Source: Bacillus_BD sp963708895 (GTDB lineage: Bacteria > Bacillota > Bacilli > Bacillales > Cytobacillaceae). From it: a DNA stretch of 36,674 bases. Where the stretch lies: contig CAVPUE010000003.1 in assembly GCA_963708895.1 (NCBI GenBank), positions 1 through 36,674 of the forward strand. Reading direction: 5' to 3'. Made by a program: the position numbers and the translations under genes. The notes below the pieces were generated by a model, which did no database searches, was not told the origin of the DNA, and was given only the letters and a program-made list of their open reading frames with translations. Numbering within the stretch: the first letter of the stretch is position 1; each line of letters begins with the position of its first letter. Below, piece by piece: positions 7,446-14,801 of the stretch.

Positions 7446-7716
7446 TTATTCGCGAATTTCAAGCTTAATTCTTTCGCCACTAGTATCAGGCTCTTCAATC
7501 GGATCTTCTTCATATATTTCGACATAAATCACAAATACATTCTCTTCAAGGCCAGAAGAAAGTTGTTTGTATGTAATTCCTTCTTTAATAAAAAATTCAC
7601 ATTCCCGGCGAGCCAAAATTTGTTGTAGTTCAATGTTTGGATAATGGTAAATGGGGTCAAACTCATCCTTCCTTAATTTGAAGACGATACTCTAATAGTA
7701 CTGATTGAAAACTCAT
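7446..7716 (-). pseudogene. Hypothetical protein, first gene of the ATP-grasp operon, frameshifted
   Basis: A very good AAAGGAGG precedes ATGATG (starts at 7719 and 7716). The first frame reads MSFQSVLLEYRLQIKEG and stops. One base further, the frame continues KLRKDEFDPIYHYPNIELQQ and on through FFIKEGITYKQLSSGLEE to a stop at 7446. Removing one base near 7680-7690 joins the two into a protein of about 90 residues. The family is not recognised. The strong ribosome site and the collinear small genes behind it suggest that it opens the five-gene operon. The frameshift may be a sequencing error. Confidence 0.62.
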
Positions 7717-7807
7717 CATACTCCTCCTTTGCCGTTTACATTTACGAATATAAATAAATAATGTTTCGGATTTTCTAAATAAGGTAAAAAGGACCTATAT
7801 ATAACCA

Positions 7808-7839
7808 AAAGAAAAACCCGATCTCATTTGAAATCGGGT
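7808..7839 (-). terminator. Terminator of the IDEAL-domain gene
   Basis: ACCCGAT (7816-7822) pairs with ATCGGGT (7833-7839). On the minus strand the stem is followed by TTTTTCTTTT, and it lies just after the stop codon of the gene at 7857. Confidence 0.8.
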
Positions 7840-7856
7840 ATGTTTATGAATAAATC

Positions 7857-8054
7857 TTATTCTAAATATTTTTTTAGTTCATCTGTTAAACGTAAAAATT
7901 CTTCTTCATTTCTGTTCTCTAACGATCGGTCGATTTCCTTTAATAAGTGTTCCTTTTGGAAATCACGCAGTGCCTTTTCTAACACCATTTCGGCCAGCAT
8001 TGAATGATCAGTCACCACAGGATTTTGAGGGGCATTTAGAAAATACTTTTTCAT
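7857..8054 (-). CDS. IDEAL-domain protein
   Basis: This 65-residue protein has a C-terminal IDEAL domain (LLKEIDRSLENRNEEEFLRLTDELKKYL), a short helical module seen in several Bacillus regulators and adaptors such as ComK-linked proteins. The frame is open from 8111, but the ATG at 8054 has GGGAG nine bases upstream and gives MKKYFLNAPQ, so this shorter start is preferred. It is monocistronic with its own terminator. The partner protein is unknown; adaptor function is inference. Confidence 0.8.
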   Translation of the reverse strand: MKKYFLNAPQNPVVTDHSMLAEMVLEKALRDFQKEHLLKEIDRSLENRNEEEFLRLTDELKKYLE

Positions 8055-8452
8055 GGAAATCAACTCCCTTAACCTTTTTTCAATTATATCAGTTAAATTC
8101 AGATAATTCAAACATTTTTTAAGCGATTTTTAAAAAATACACTGTGTTACTATAAGTAATAGGCTATATGAATGTTTAATGAATGTATTTAAATGAGGAT
8201 TGTTAGAGCTGAAAAGGGAAGGATTATTTATAAAATAGAAAATAAAAAGAAAATGTATAGAACCTTTTAACAAAACAAAAAATAAGGATTGGGAAAGTAA
8301 ATTGACTCTCTATTAGTCGGAATATTTAAATAATATAAAATTTATTATGAGATCAATGCAAGTGCCATAAAAATTTTTAATTATCCAAAAATAGTATTTT
8401 ATATGTATAAAGTTATTATTCTATTAATTTTGATAACGATTTCAAAATAGGG

Positions 8453-8481
8453 TTGATAATATATTATTTTTCATTTATAAT
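8453..8481 (+). promoter_or_regulatory. Sigma-A promoter of yclNOP
   Basis: TTGATA (8453-8458), 17 bases, TATAAT (8476-8481). The Fur palindrome lies 17 bases after the -10 box, over and just past the start of transcription. Confidence 0.8.
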
Positions 8482-8497
8482 AAAGTTATACTTGGAA

Positions 8498-8512
8498 TGA
8501 TAATCATTATCA
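8498..8512. promoter_or_regulatory. Fur box, perfect 7-1-7 palindrome
   Basis: TGATAATCATTATCA is a perfect inverted repeat matching the Bacillus Fur 7-1-7 consensus. Its position downstream of the -10 box implies repression when iron is plentiful. Confidence 0.9.
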
Positions 8513-8551
8513 ATTGTCGCGCTGAGAAATAAAACATTATGAGGGTTACAA

Positions 8552-9505
8552 ATGAGACTATGGATGTTAGTAATCACAGCAATAATATTGTCGTTTATAT
8601 CTCTATTTATTGGAGCAATCGATATTAAACCTATCGATTTACTTGACTGGGATTCTGATAAGACGCAAGTTTTCTTAATTAGTAGAGTTCCACGTTTAAT
8701 CGCGATTATATTAGCCGGGGCAGGAATGAGCATTGCGGGATTAATTATGCAAAGTTTAAGTCGAAATAAGTTCGTTTCTCCAACAACAGCAGGTACGTTA
8801 GATGCAGCGAAATTAGGAATATTGATTTCAATGTTGTTCTTTTCGAATGTTACGTACACACAGCAAATTATTTTCAGTTTTGCATTTGCTCTAGTTGGAA
8901 CATTGGTTTTTATGCAGATCTTAGATCGAATTAAATTTAAAGATGCCATCTTTGTTCCATTAATTGGGATTATGTACGGGAATATCCTGTCATCTGTTAC
9001 AACCTTTTTAGGCTATGAAGCCAATCTGCTCCAAAACATTTCATCTTGGTTAATGGGAAGTTTCACATTAGTGATTTCAGGTAGATATGAGCTTTTATAT
9101 GTAAGTATACCAGCGGTTATTTTAGCCTATCTATATGCCAATAAATTTACAGTGGCAGGTATGGGTGAAGATTTTGCCAAAAACTTAGGCTTAAGCTATA
9201 AATTCGTATTGAATATAGGTCTAATCCTTGTTGCTATTATTGCGACAACTGTGGTACTAACAGTCGGTGTTATCCCATTTTTAGGCTTAATTGTACCAAA
9301 CATTGTATCTCTTTATATGGGTGATAACTTACGTAAAGTAATTCCACATACAGCAGTATTAGGAATTGTGTTTCTTTTAGTATGTGACATTATTGGCCGA
9401 ATTGTTGTTCATCCGTATGAGATTCCAGTTAACGTAACCGTGGCAGTTATCGGCAGTGCGATCTTCTTAATATTGTTGTTTAGGGGGAGAGCATATGCGA
9501 AATAA
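8552..9505 (+). CDS. yclN: Iron-siderophore ABC permease (YclN-like)
   Basis: This FecCD-family membrane permease is one half of the channel for a ferric siderophore, by synteny the petrobactin system YclNOPQ of B. subtilis. It has 317 residues and about nine or more membrane helices. The family motif RVPRL is at 45-49, followed by the AGAGMSIAGLIMQSLSRN segment, and the ATPase-coupling segment VIPFLGLIVPN is at 240-250. The start ATG follows ATGAGGGT. It is the first gene of a Fur-controlled operon and overlaps the next gene by 11 bases. Xenosiderophore specificity is inferred from gene order. Confidence 0.9.
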   Translation: MRLWMLVITAIILSFISLFIGAIDIKPIDLLDWDSDKTQVFLISRVPRLIAIILAGAGMSIAGLIMQSLSRNKFVSPTTAGTLDAAKLGILISMLFFSNVTYTQQIIFSFAFALVGTLVFMQILDRIKFKDAIFVPLIGIMYGNILSSVTTFLGYEANLLQNISSWLMGSFTLVISGRYELLYVSIPAVILAYLYANKFTVAGMGEDFAKNLGLSYKFVLNIGLILVAIIATTVVLTVGVIPFLGLIVPNIVSLYMGDNLRKVIPHTAVLGIVFLLVCDIIGRIVVHPYEIPVNVTVAVIGSAIFLILLFRGRAYAK

Positions 9506-10452
9506 TACTGTGAAGTTGATTGTTTTAGCTCTATTAGCGATTGTTTTTATTTTACTTTATGGATTTTATGATATTAAAGGTGGATTTGATTACGCTTTCC
9601 CTAAACGAATGATTCGTGTTGCTGCAATGGTCGTTACAGGGTGTGCAATTGCCTTTTCAACTGTCGTGTTCCAGACGATTACACAAAACCGAATTTTAAC
9701 TCCTTCTGTCATGGGACTTGATTCCATGTATGAAGTTGTACAAACACTCATTTTCTTTTTTGCAGGTTCGATGTCAGTCTGGGTGCTAAATAAATATTTG
9801 AACTTCGGTGCAGCAATTTTAGCAATGGTTTTATTTGCACTCATTTTATATCGCTTTTTATTTAAAGCGGATAAGCATCCAATTTATTTATTACTACTAA
9901 TAGGGATGATTATTGGAACACTATTAGGGAGTCTCGTCACATTTTTACAAGTACTAATTGATCCAGTTGAATATTTAAGTCTACAAAATCTCTTATTTGC
10001 GAGTTTTTCTAACATCAAGCCAGATTTATTATATATAGCGATTGCAATATTACTTGTTGCATTTATCTATTGGTTATCGAATGTTGGGTGATTTAGATGT
10101 GATGTCACTTGGCCGTGAAAATGCGATTAACCTTGGTGTTAATTATGACCGAATGGTAATGAACATGTTAATTTTATCGTCTGTCTTAATCGCCACATCA
10201 ACTGCATTAGTCGGTCCGATTACTTTCTTTGGATTAATCGTAGCGAATCTTTCTTATCAATTTTTTGCTACGTATAAGCATTCTATCTTAATTTTAGGTG
10301 CAAGTTTAATCAGTATTGTTGCATTAGTCGGTGGTCAGTTCTTTGTTGAACATGTTTTTGAATTACGTACAACATTAAGTGTCATTATTAACTTTATCGG
10401 TGGAATTTACTTTATTTACTTATTATTAAAGGAAAGTAGGTCTGCAAGATGA
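9495..10452 (+). CDS. yclO: Iron-siderophore ABC permease (YclO-like), frameshifted
   Basis: This is the second FecCD permease of the petrobactin-type transporter. The first frame (9495-10091) covers the N-terminal 195 or so residues up to AFIYWLSN, and a second frame continues RMLGDLDVMSLGRENAINLGV to the stop at 10452. The join lies at 10076-10083, where TCGAATG could derive from TCGAATCGAATG by loss of one five-base repeat unit, or from a one-base insertion. With the repair it would be a full-length permease of about 320 residues. The stop overlaps the ATG of yclP. A sequencing error is possible, but this is not a homopolymer site. Confidence 0.87.
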
Positions 10453-11264
10453 TTGAGATCAAAGGGTTAACGAAGCGATTTGGTAAAAAATCTGTTGTAG
10501 AAAACGTAACCGTAAATATTGTGCCAGGGACCATTACATCGTTTATCGGACCTAATGGTGCTGGAAAATCTACGCTCCTTTCTATGGTGAGTCGATTATT
10601 AGATGCAGATACTGGGGAAGTACTCCTTGATAAAACTAATGTAAAAAAGTGGAAGTCTGATGAGTTTGCAAAGCATGTATCGATTTTGAAACAATCCAAC
10701 TTTCTTAATGTTCGTCTAACAATACGTGAGCTTGTTGCATTTGGTCGCTATCCCTATTCAAAAGGTCGTTTGAATGCAGAGGATGAACAACTTATTGACC
10801 AAGCCCTTGATTATATGAATTTAGGAGATATGCAGGATAAGTTTTTAGATGAGTTATCTGGTGGACAAAAACAGCGTGCGTTTATTGCCATGGTGATTGC
10901 GCAAGATACAGATTATGTGTTACTGGATGAACCATTAAATAATTTAGATATGAAGCATTCTGTGCAAATCATGAAAATTCTCCGTAAACTTGTAGATGAG
11001 CTTGGCAAAACTGTTGTGATTGTCTTACATGATATTAACTTTGCATCAGTATATTCAGATCGTATTGTTGCGTTAAAAGATGGTAAACTTGTTAAAAATG
11101 GTCCAACACATGAAATTATCAATTCAGAGTCACTACGAGAAATATATGATATGGATATTCCAATTCAAGAACAAAATGGTTGCCGAATTTGTGTGTATTT
11201 CAATTCACATACAGAAATTGAAGCCACATCACGCCCGAAGCTTGTCGAGGCAAAGGCCAATTGA
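10449..11264 (+). CDS. yclP: Iron-siderophore ABC transporter ATPase (YclP-like)
   Basis: This 271-residue ATPase of the FepC/FhuC type powers ferric-siderophore import through YclN/YclO. Walker A GPNGAGKST is at 34-42, the Q-loop around ILKQSNF near 80, the signature LSGGQ at 136-140, Walker B YVLLDEP at 156-162, and the switch histidine in VLHDINFA. The start overlaps the end of yclO by four bases (ATGA), indicating translational coupling. It is the last gene of this unit and is followed by a good terminator. Confidence 0.94.
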   Translation: MIEIKGLTKRFGKKSVVENVTVNIVPGTITSFIGPNGAGKSTLLSMVSRLLDADTGEVLLDKTNVKKWKSDEFAKHVSILKQSNFLNVRLTIRELVAFGRYPYSKGRLNAEDEQLIDQALDYMNLGDMQDKFLDELSGGQKQRAFIAMVIAQDTDYVLLDEPLNNLDMKHSVQIMKILRKLVDELGKTVVIVLHDINFASVYSDRIVALKDGKLVKNGPTHEIINSESLREIYDMDIPIQEQNGCRICVYFNSHTEIEATSRPKLVEAKAN

Positions 11265-11273
11265 AAAATTAAG

Positions 11274-11326
11274 AAAAGCCTATAGAAAATGAAGTTAGTA
11301 TAACTATATTTTCTAGGCTTTTTTTG
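11274..11326 (+). terminator. Terminator after yclP
   Basis: AAAAGCCTATAGAAAAT pairs with ATTTTCTAGGCTTTT and is followed by a run of T. It separates yclNOP from yclQ. Confidence 0.85.
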
Positions 11327-11461
11327 TTAATAAATTTATGGTTATAGGAAAGTAATCAAGCTTTTAATCTTTTAAAAGGGATTTCTTCTTTATTTTATAT
11401 CAAAATATTAACAACACAAAATGTATTCTGAAAAAATATAAAAATATTTTTATAAAAAGTA

Positions 11462-11490
11462 TTGACGAGTATAGACAATCAATCTATAAT
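11462..11490 (+). promoter_or_regulatory. Sigma-A promoter of yclQ
   Basis: TTGACG (11462-11467), 17 bases, TATAAT (11485-11490). The promoter is immediately followed by two Fur boxes. Confidence 0.82.
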
Positions 11491-11520
11491 GATAATTGTT
11501 ATCAGTGATAATGATTATCA
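11490..11520. promoter_or_regulatory. Tandem Fur boxes upstream of yclQ
   Basis: TGATAATTGTTATCA (11490-11504, one mismatch from a perfect palindrome) and TGATAATGATTATCA (11506-11520, perfect) lie side by side, one base apart. Two adjacent 15-mers directly after the -10 box suggest tight iron repression of the binding protein gene. Confidence 0.9.
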
Positions 11521-11554
11521 TTAACAATTAAAAGATAAAAAAGGGGTAGGACAA

Positions 11555-12578
11555 ATGAAGAAGTGGAAATTAGCAATCATCATGTTAGTAGTAGCATTAC
11601 TTCTTGCTGCTTGCGGATCTAATGAGGAAAAGACAGAAAGTACAAAACAATCTGCGGCAACAGAAGAAAAAGCAACTGAAGAATCAGGTTCTGCTTATCC
11701 AATGACTGTATCACCAACGATTGCGTCAACTGAAAGTGAAGATAAAGGTACGGTTACGTTTGAAGATGTTACTTTTGAAACAAAGCCAGAGAAACTAGTT
11801 GTATTTGATTACGGTTTCTTAGATACACTACACACACTTGGTGTTGAAGGGGTTGTTGGGGTTCCTAAAGACACTGCTCTACCAGAACTTCTTGAAGAAT
11901 ACTCAAGTGATGAATATACGAATGTAGGTACTTTAAAACAGCCTTTACTTGAAGATATCGCAGAACTTGATCCAGATGTTATCTTCATCTCAGGTCGTCA
12001 AGCTACTTTCTATGAAGAGTTAAAAGAAATTGCTCCTGTCGTATTTGTTGGTACTCAAGATGATAACTACTGGAACTCATTCTTAGCTTCTGTAGATACA
12101 GCAGCTAAAATGTTTGGTAAAGAAGCTGAAGCTGAAGAATACCTTGCCAAATATGATACAGCACTTAAAGATATCAACGAATTAGCTGGTAACTATAAAA
12201 CTAGTTTAGTGACAATGTACAACGAAGGAAAATTATCTGGGTTCGCTTCAGAGTCTCGCTTCGGTTACATTTATACACAATATGGATTTAAGCCAGTAAC
12301 AGAGAGTATCGAAGGTTCTTCACACGGTTCAAACTTTGGTTTCGAAGCAATCTTAGATTTTGATCCAGAAGTATTATTCGTTATCGACCGTACAGCTGCA
12401 ACAAGTGGTAGTGAATCGACTGTTGAAAAAGATATCCAAAATGACATTATTAAACAAACTACAGGCTTACAAAAACAACCGTATCGTATACTTAGATGGT
12501 CCACTTTGGTACTTAAGTGGTGGCGGCTTACAATCTGAGCTTGCAAAAATTGAAGAAGTGTTAGCAGAATTAAAATAA
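11555..12578 (+). CDS. yclQ: Siderophore-binding lipoprotein (YclQ-like), frameshifted
   Basis: This is the extracellular substrate-binding lipoprotein of the petrobactin-type transporter. The signal peptide ends in lipobox LLAAC with C20. The mature protein has the two-lobed Fe-siderophore binding fold, with segments VVFDYGFLDTLHTLG and LDPDVIFISGRQ. The first frame runs to 12538, but after about 12465 the correct reading is in the next frame (AYKNNRIVYLDGPLWY, then SGGGLQSELAKIEEVL) to the stop at 12578. One extra G in GG at 12464-12465 explains the shift. The corrected length is about 341 residues. GGGGTAGG precedes the ATG. Confidence 0.9.
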
Positions 12579-12596
12579 TGGAATCACTGTAAACGT

Positions 12597-12634
12597 AGAA
12601 AAGTGTCAGCAGTTAAGCTGACACTTTTCTATTA
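12597..12634. terminator. Bidirectional terminator between yclQ and queT
   Basis: A perfect 14-base-pair stem (12597-12610 with 12617-12630) with loop AGTTAA lies between two convergent genes, close to both stop codons. Confidence 0.85.
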
Positions 12635-13156
12635 TGCTAATTTTTGTGAAGTAGATGAATGAGCATGTGGTTCAATGACTTTATCAAAACGAACTCGTTT
12701 ATTCACCATATACATAATCGGTGCACCGACAGCCATGACGACTAGCTCACCAGCTGCCGTTGTAAGCCATGTAAATAGGAAGGGGAAGCCAAGGGCAAGC
12801 TTAAGTTCAAAGGCAATAATAAACATCGTAAAGGTAAAGACGAACGTATTAAAAAACATTCTTGCCCAGATACCTTTAATATAGCGCGTCGAAAAGATCG
12901 TGATTAACAAAGCCAGAATCGATTGTCCCGTCCCAAATACGAGATCATAAGGAACCATAGGTGAAAGGAACAAGTTAGCTAGCAATACACCAAGGACGAT
13001 CCCGTAAATATATTTTTTGTTAAAAACAATCAGATGATTAAACATCTCAGAAACACGAAATTGCACATTTGTAAAACCAAATGGCTGAACTACAAATGTA
13101 ACGGCAATGTAAAGGGCCGCAACAATCCCATTTACTGCGAGGGTCTTAATATTCAT
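12632..13156 (-). CDS. queT: QueT-family queuosine-precursor transporter
   Basis: QueT is the predicted membrane S component of an ECF transporter that brings in queuosine precursors such as preQ1. The 174-residue protein has five to six hydrophobic segments, starting MNIKTLAVNGIVAALYIAVT, with the family segment FGFTNVQFRVSEMFNHL near residue 27. A preQ1-I riboswitch directly in front of the start supports the substrate. AGGAG before the ATG is part of the riboswitch tail. It is monocistronic. The ECF energising module is not in this window. Confidence 0.92.
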   Translation of the reverse strand: MNIKTLAVNGIVAALYIAVTFVVQPFGFTNVQFRVSEMFNHLIVFNKKYIYGIVLGVLLANLFLSPMVPYDLVFGTGQSILALLITIFSTRYIKGIWARMFFNTFVFTFTMFIIAFELKLALGFPFLFTWLTTAAGELVVMAVGAPIMYMVNKRVRFDKVIEPHAHSSTSQKLA

Positions 13157-13165
13157 TTTTACATC

Positions 13166-13204
13166 TCTCCTAGTTTTTTATCGTGGGATGGTTTCGAACC
13201 ACGT
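13166..13204 (-). promoter_or_regulatory. preQ1-I riboswitch
   Basis: On the minus strand, stem CGTGG/CCACG encloses a loop with TTCGAAACCAT and is followed by an A-rich tail and ACTAGG, the typical preQ1 class I layout. The tail runs into the ribosome site (AGGAG) of queT, so ligand binding should hide the ribosome site and block translation (known mechanism for the class). Confidence 0.87.
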
Positions 13205-13448
13205 TTTTATCAGTAACAAACTTTAATATTATACTATTGATTTGAATAAATATCATCTTTTTTTGAAAAAAATAATTTGGTATATTTTGTTATGAAGACA
13301 AAATATGAAAATGAAAAACAGAGAAATAATGGTAAACTTGCAATGAAATACATGATCATTAGGTTTTACGAGATCTAGCCAATTTCAGTTTTTCTTGACA
13401 TAGTCTTGTAAACTCTTTATTATAAATGTTATCAGAATAAAGTTTAAC
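13205..13448. other. Region between the queT leader and the manganese riboswitch
   Basis: This AT-rich gap holds the queT promoter (a minus-strand TATAAT near 13228-13234, no clear -35) and the promoter of the TerC gene, listed separately. Nothing else was recognised. Confidence 0.5.
13395..13423 (+). promoter_or_regulatory. Sigma-A promoter of the TerC-family gene
   Basis: TTGACA (13395-13400), 17 bases, TATTAT (13418-13423). The riboswitch begins about 26 bases downstream. Confidence 0.75.
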
Positions 13449-13556
13449 CCAAAGGGGAGTAGCTTTTACAGCAAAGTCGTCATTACGGAGGTATATCTCC
13501 CGGCTTTGTTGGCAACCGGTGTGTTGTTAGCAAGACCTTTACCAATAGGTAAGGTC
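13448..13556 (+). promoter_or_regulatory. yybP-ykoY manganese riboswitch
   Basis: The leader starts AAAGGGGAGTAGC and has AAAGTCGTCA, a variable hairpin, CCGGCTTTGTTGGCAA, then TTAGCAAGACCTTT, the full set of conserved blocks of the yybP-ykoY class (sensor of Mn2+). GACCTTTACCAAT at 13534-13546 closes the aptamer and is repeated at 13576-13588 in the terminator, giving two alternative hairpins. Confidence 0.93.
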
Positions 13557-13575
13557 TGTCATATTTAGAAAGTTA

Positions 13576-13608
13576 GACCTTTACCAATTAGGTAGAGGTT
13601 TTTATTTT
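13576..13608 (+). terminator. Riboswitch-controlled terminator
   Basis: ACCTTTACC pairs with GGTAGAGGT and is followed by TTTTATTTT. It lies between the aptamer and the TerC gene, so manganese probably controls read-through. Confidence 0.75.
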
Positions 13609-13767
13609 GTTCACAAAGCAAGGAGGTTTAAAAGATAGGGGAATCTCAAAAACAACTCCCATTCACTATTTGCTTTCCTTAAGAAGCTCAAAATAGATAT
13701 TTTAAGAGAATGGTATAGTAGACAAATATTTATATTTAAAAACTGAATTGACCTGAGGAGGTAAATG

Positions 13768-14568
13768 ATGGAGTTTTCATTATTAATGGAATACGGCTGG
13801 GTCTTACTTGTACTTATAGTATTAGAAGGGTTACTTGCAACAGATAATGCGTTAGTTTTAGCAATTATGGTTAAGCATCTTCCTGAAGAGAAACGGAAAA
13901 AGGCATTATTTTATGGGTTATTCGGAGCCTTTATCTTCCGATTTGCATCACTATTTTTGATTTCGTTCCTTGTTGATATTTGGCAAGTTCAAGCGATTGG
14001 TGCATTGTATCTACTGTTTATGTGCTTTAACAACTTGTTTAAACGGTACGCTAAACCAAAGAATGGTGAGGGAGAAAAAGAAGCTAAACCTAAAAAAGAG
14101 AGTGGTTTCTGGATGACTGTCTTTAAGGTAGAGGTAGCGGATATTGCCTTTGCTGTTGATTCAATCCTAGCAGCAGTAGCGTTAGCTATGACACTTCCGA
14201 TTATTCCAAATGTTGGAGAAATCGGTGGAATGCATGCAGGACATTTCATCGTCGTTTTTGCTGGTGGTTTTATCGGATTGGTCATCATGCGTTTTGCTGC
14301 CAATTTATTCGTTAAATTGCTTGCGAAAAAGCCTGGTTTGGAAACAGCAGCCTTCTTGATCGTCGGTTGGGTTGGGGTTAAATTGGCTGTGTTAACCTTA
14401 AGCCACAATGCAGTGGGGATTATACCTGAATCCTTTGCCCATTCAACAACCTGGAGTATCATTTTCTACGGTGTATTAGTTCTAATGGCATTGGGTGGTT
14501 GGTTCCTATCCAAAGATGTGAAACATGAGGAAGCTAATACAGAAAAAGTTGAAAATGTGAATGTATAA
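13768..14568 (+). CDS. ykoY: TerC-family membrane protein (YkoY/MeeY-like)
   Basis: This integral membrane protein of the TerC family (266 residues) is related to B. subtilis YkoY, which is linked to manganese export and metalation of secreted enzymes. Conserved acidic residues lie in membrane helices: EGLLATDNALVLAIMV near residue 20 and VEVADIAFAVDSILAA near residue 125. The manganese riboswitch upstream supports the role. ATG ATG at 13765/13768 follows GAGGAGG; the second ATG has the better spacing and gives MEFSLLMEYGW, like relatives. It is monocistronic. Confidence 0.93.
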   Translation: MEFSLLMEYGWVLLVLIVLEGLLATDNALVLAIMVKHLPEEKRKKALFYGLFGAFIFRFASLFLISFLVDIWQVQAIGALYLLFMCFNNLFKRYAKPKNGEGEKEAKPKKESGFWMTVFKVEVADIAFAVDSILAAVALAMTLPIIPNVGEIGGMHAGHFIVVFAGGFIGLVIMRFAANLFVKLLAKKPGLETAAFLIVGWVGVKLAVLTLSHNAVGIIPESFAHSTTWSIIFYGVLVLMALGGWFLSKDVKHEEANTEKVENVNV

Positions 14569-14578
14569 CATAATGAAA

Positions 14579-14616
14579 AGAAGAAATCGGCTTCTATAGT
14601 CGGTTTCTTCTTTTTT
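14579..14616 (+). terminator. Terminator after the TerC gene
   Basis: GAAGAAA pairs with TTTCTTC, followed by a run of seven T, just after the stop codon at 14568. Confidence 0.82.
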
Positions 14617-14639
14617 TGAAAATATGTAGCCTTTTTAAT

Positions 14640-14785
14640 TAACAATAGGGAGAAAGCCTGTACAAAGGAGTCCCTACCTACATATCAATAAGTAAGGACA
14701 AACTTATAAAGTTGTCCGGAGTTCCTCAACCTATCCTCTGTTACATCTTGGCCATATTTCTATAAATATGGCATTTTTTTATTTT
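14640..14785 (+). ncRNA. Possible small structured RNA, unidentified
   Basis: This gene-free stretch has several hairpins in series: TAGGGA with TCCCTA, GGACAA with TTGTCC (14697-14718), and GCCATATTT with AAATATGGC (14751-14772) followed by ATTTTTTTATTTT. The last is a good plus-strand terminator, yet no plus-strand gene lies between it and the TerC terminator at 14616. A weak promoter (TTGAAA near 14616) is possible. I could not match it to a known riboswitch or RNA family. Confidence 0.35.
14751..14785 (+). terminator. Orphan intrinsic terminator
   Basis: A nine-base-pair perfect stem GCCATATTT/AAATATGGC is followed by a U-rich tract on the plus strand. It faces the tupC stop codon and is convergent with it. 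Confidence 0.7.
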
Positions 14786-14801
14786 CAAAGTATCATTGTA
14801 C

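Larger units (their letters stand above)
8112..8551. other. AT-rich divergent intergenic region with yclN promoter and Fur box
   Basis: Apart from the promoter and Fur box near the right end, listed separately, this 440-base stretch shows only very AT-rich sequence and short frames without ribosome sites. The promoter of the IDEAL-domain gene must lie at its left edge; TATAAG-like boxes are present but none is decisive. Confidence 0.5.

Noticed and set aside
8464..8949. Minus-strand open frame of 161 codons
   Set aside because: It is antisense to yclN, covers the Fur box and promoter, and lacks a ribosome site.
13989..14462. Minus-strand open frame of 157 codons
   Set aside because: It lies entirely within the TerC-family gene, which has clear family motifs; no ribosome site.
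14640..14785. Known riboswitch (lysine, T-box, purine, M-box, Moco) or RNase P fragment
   Set aside because: Some short motifs resemble parts of these RNAs, but the ordered conserved blocks are missing on both strands.
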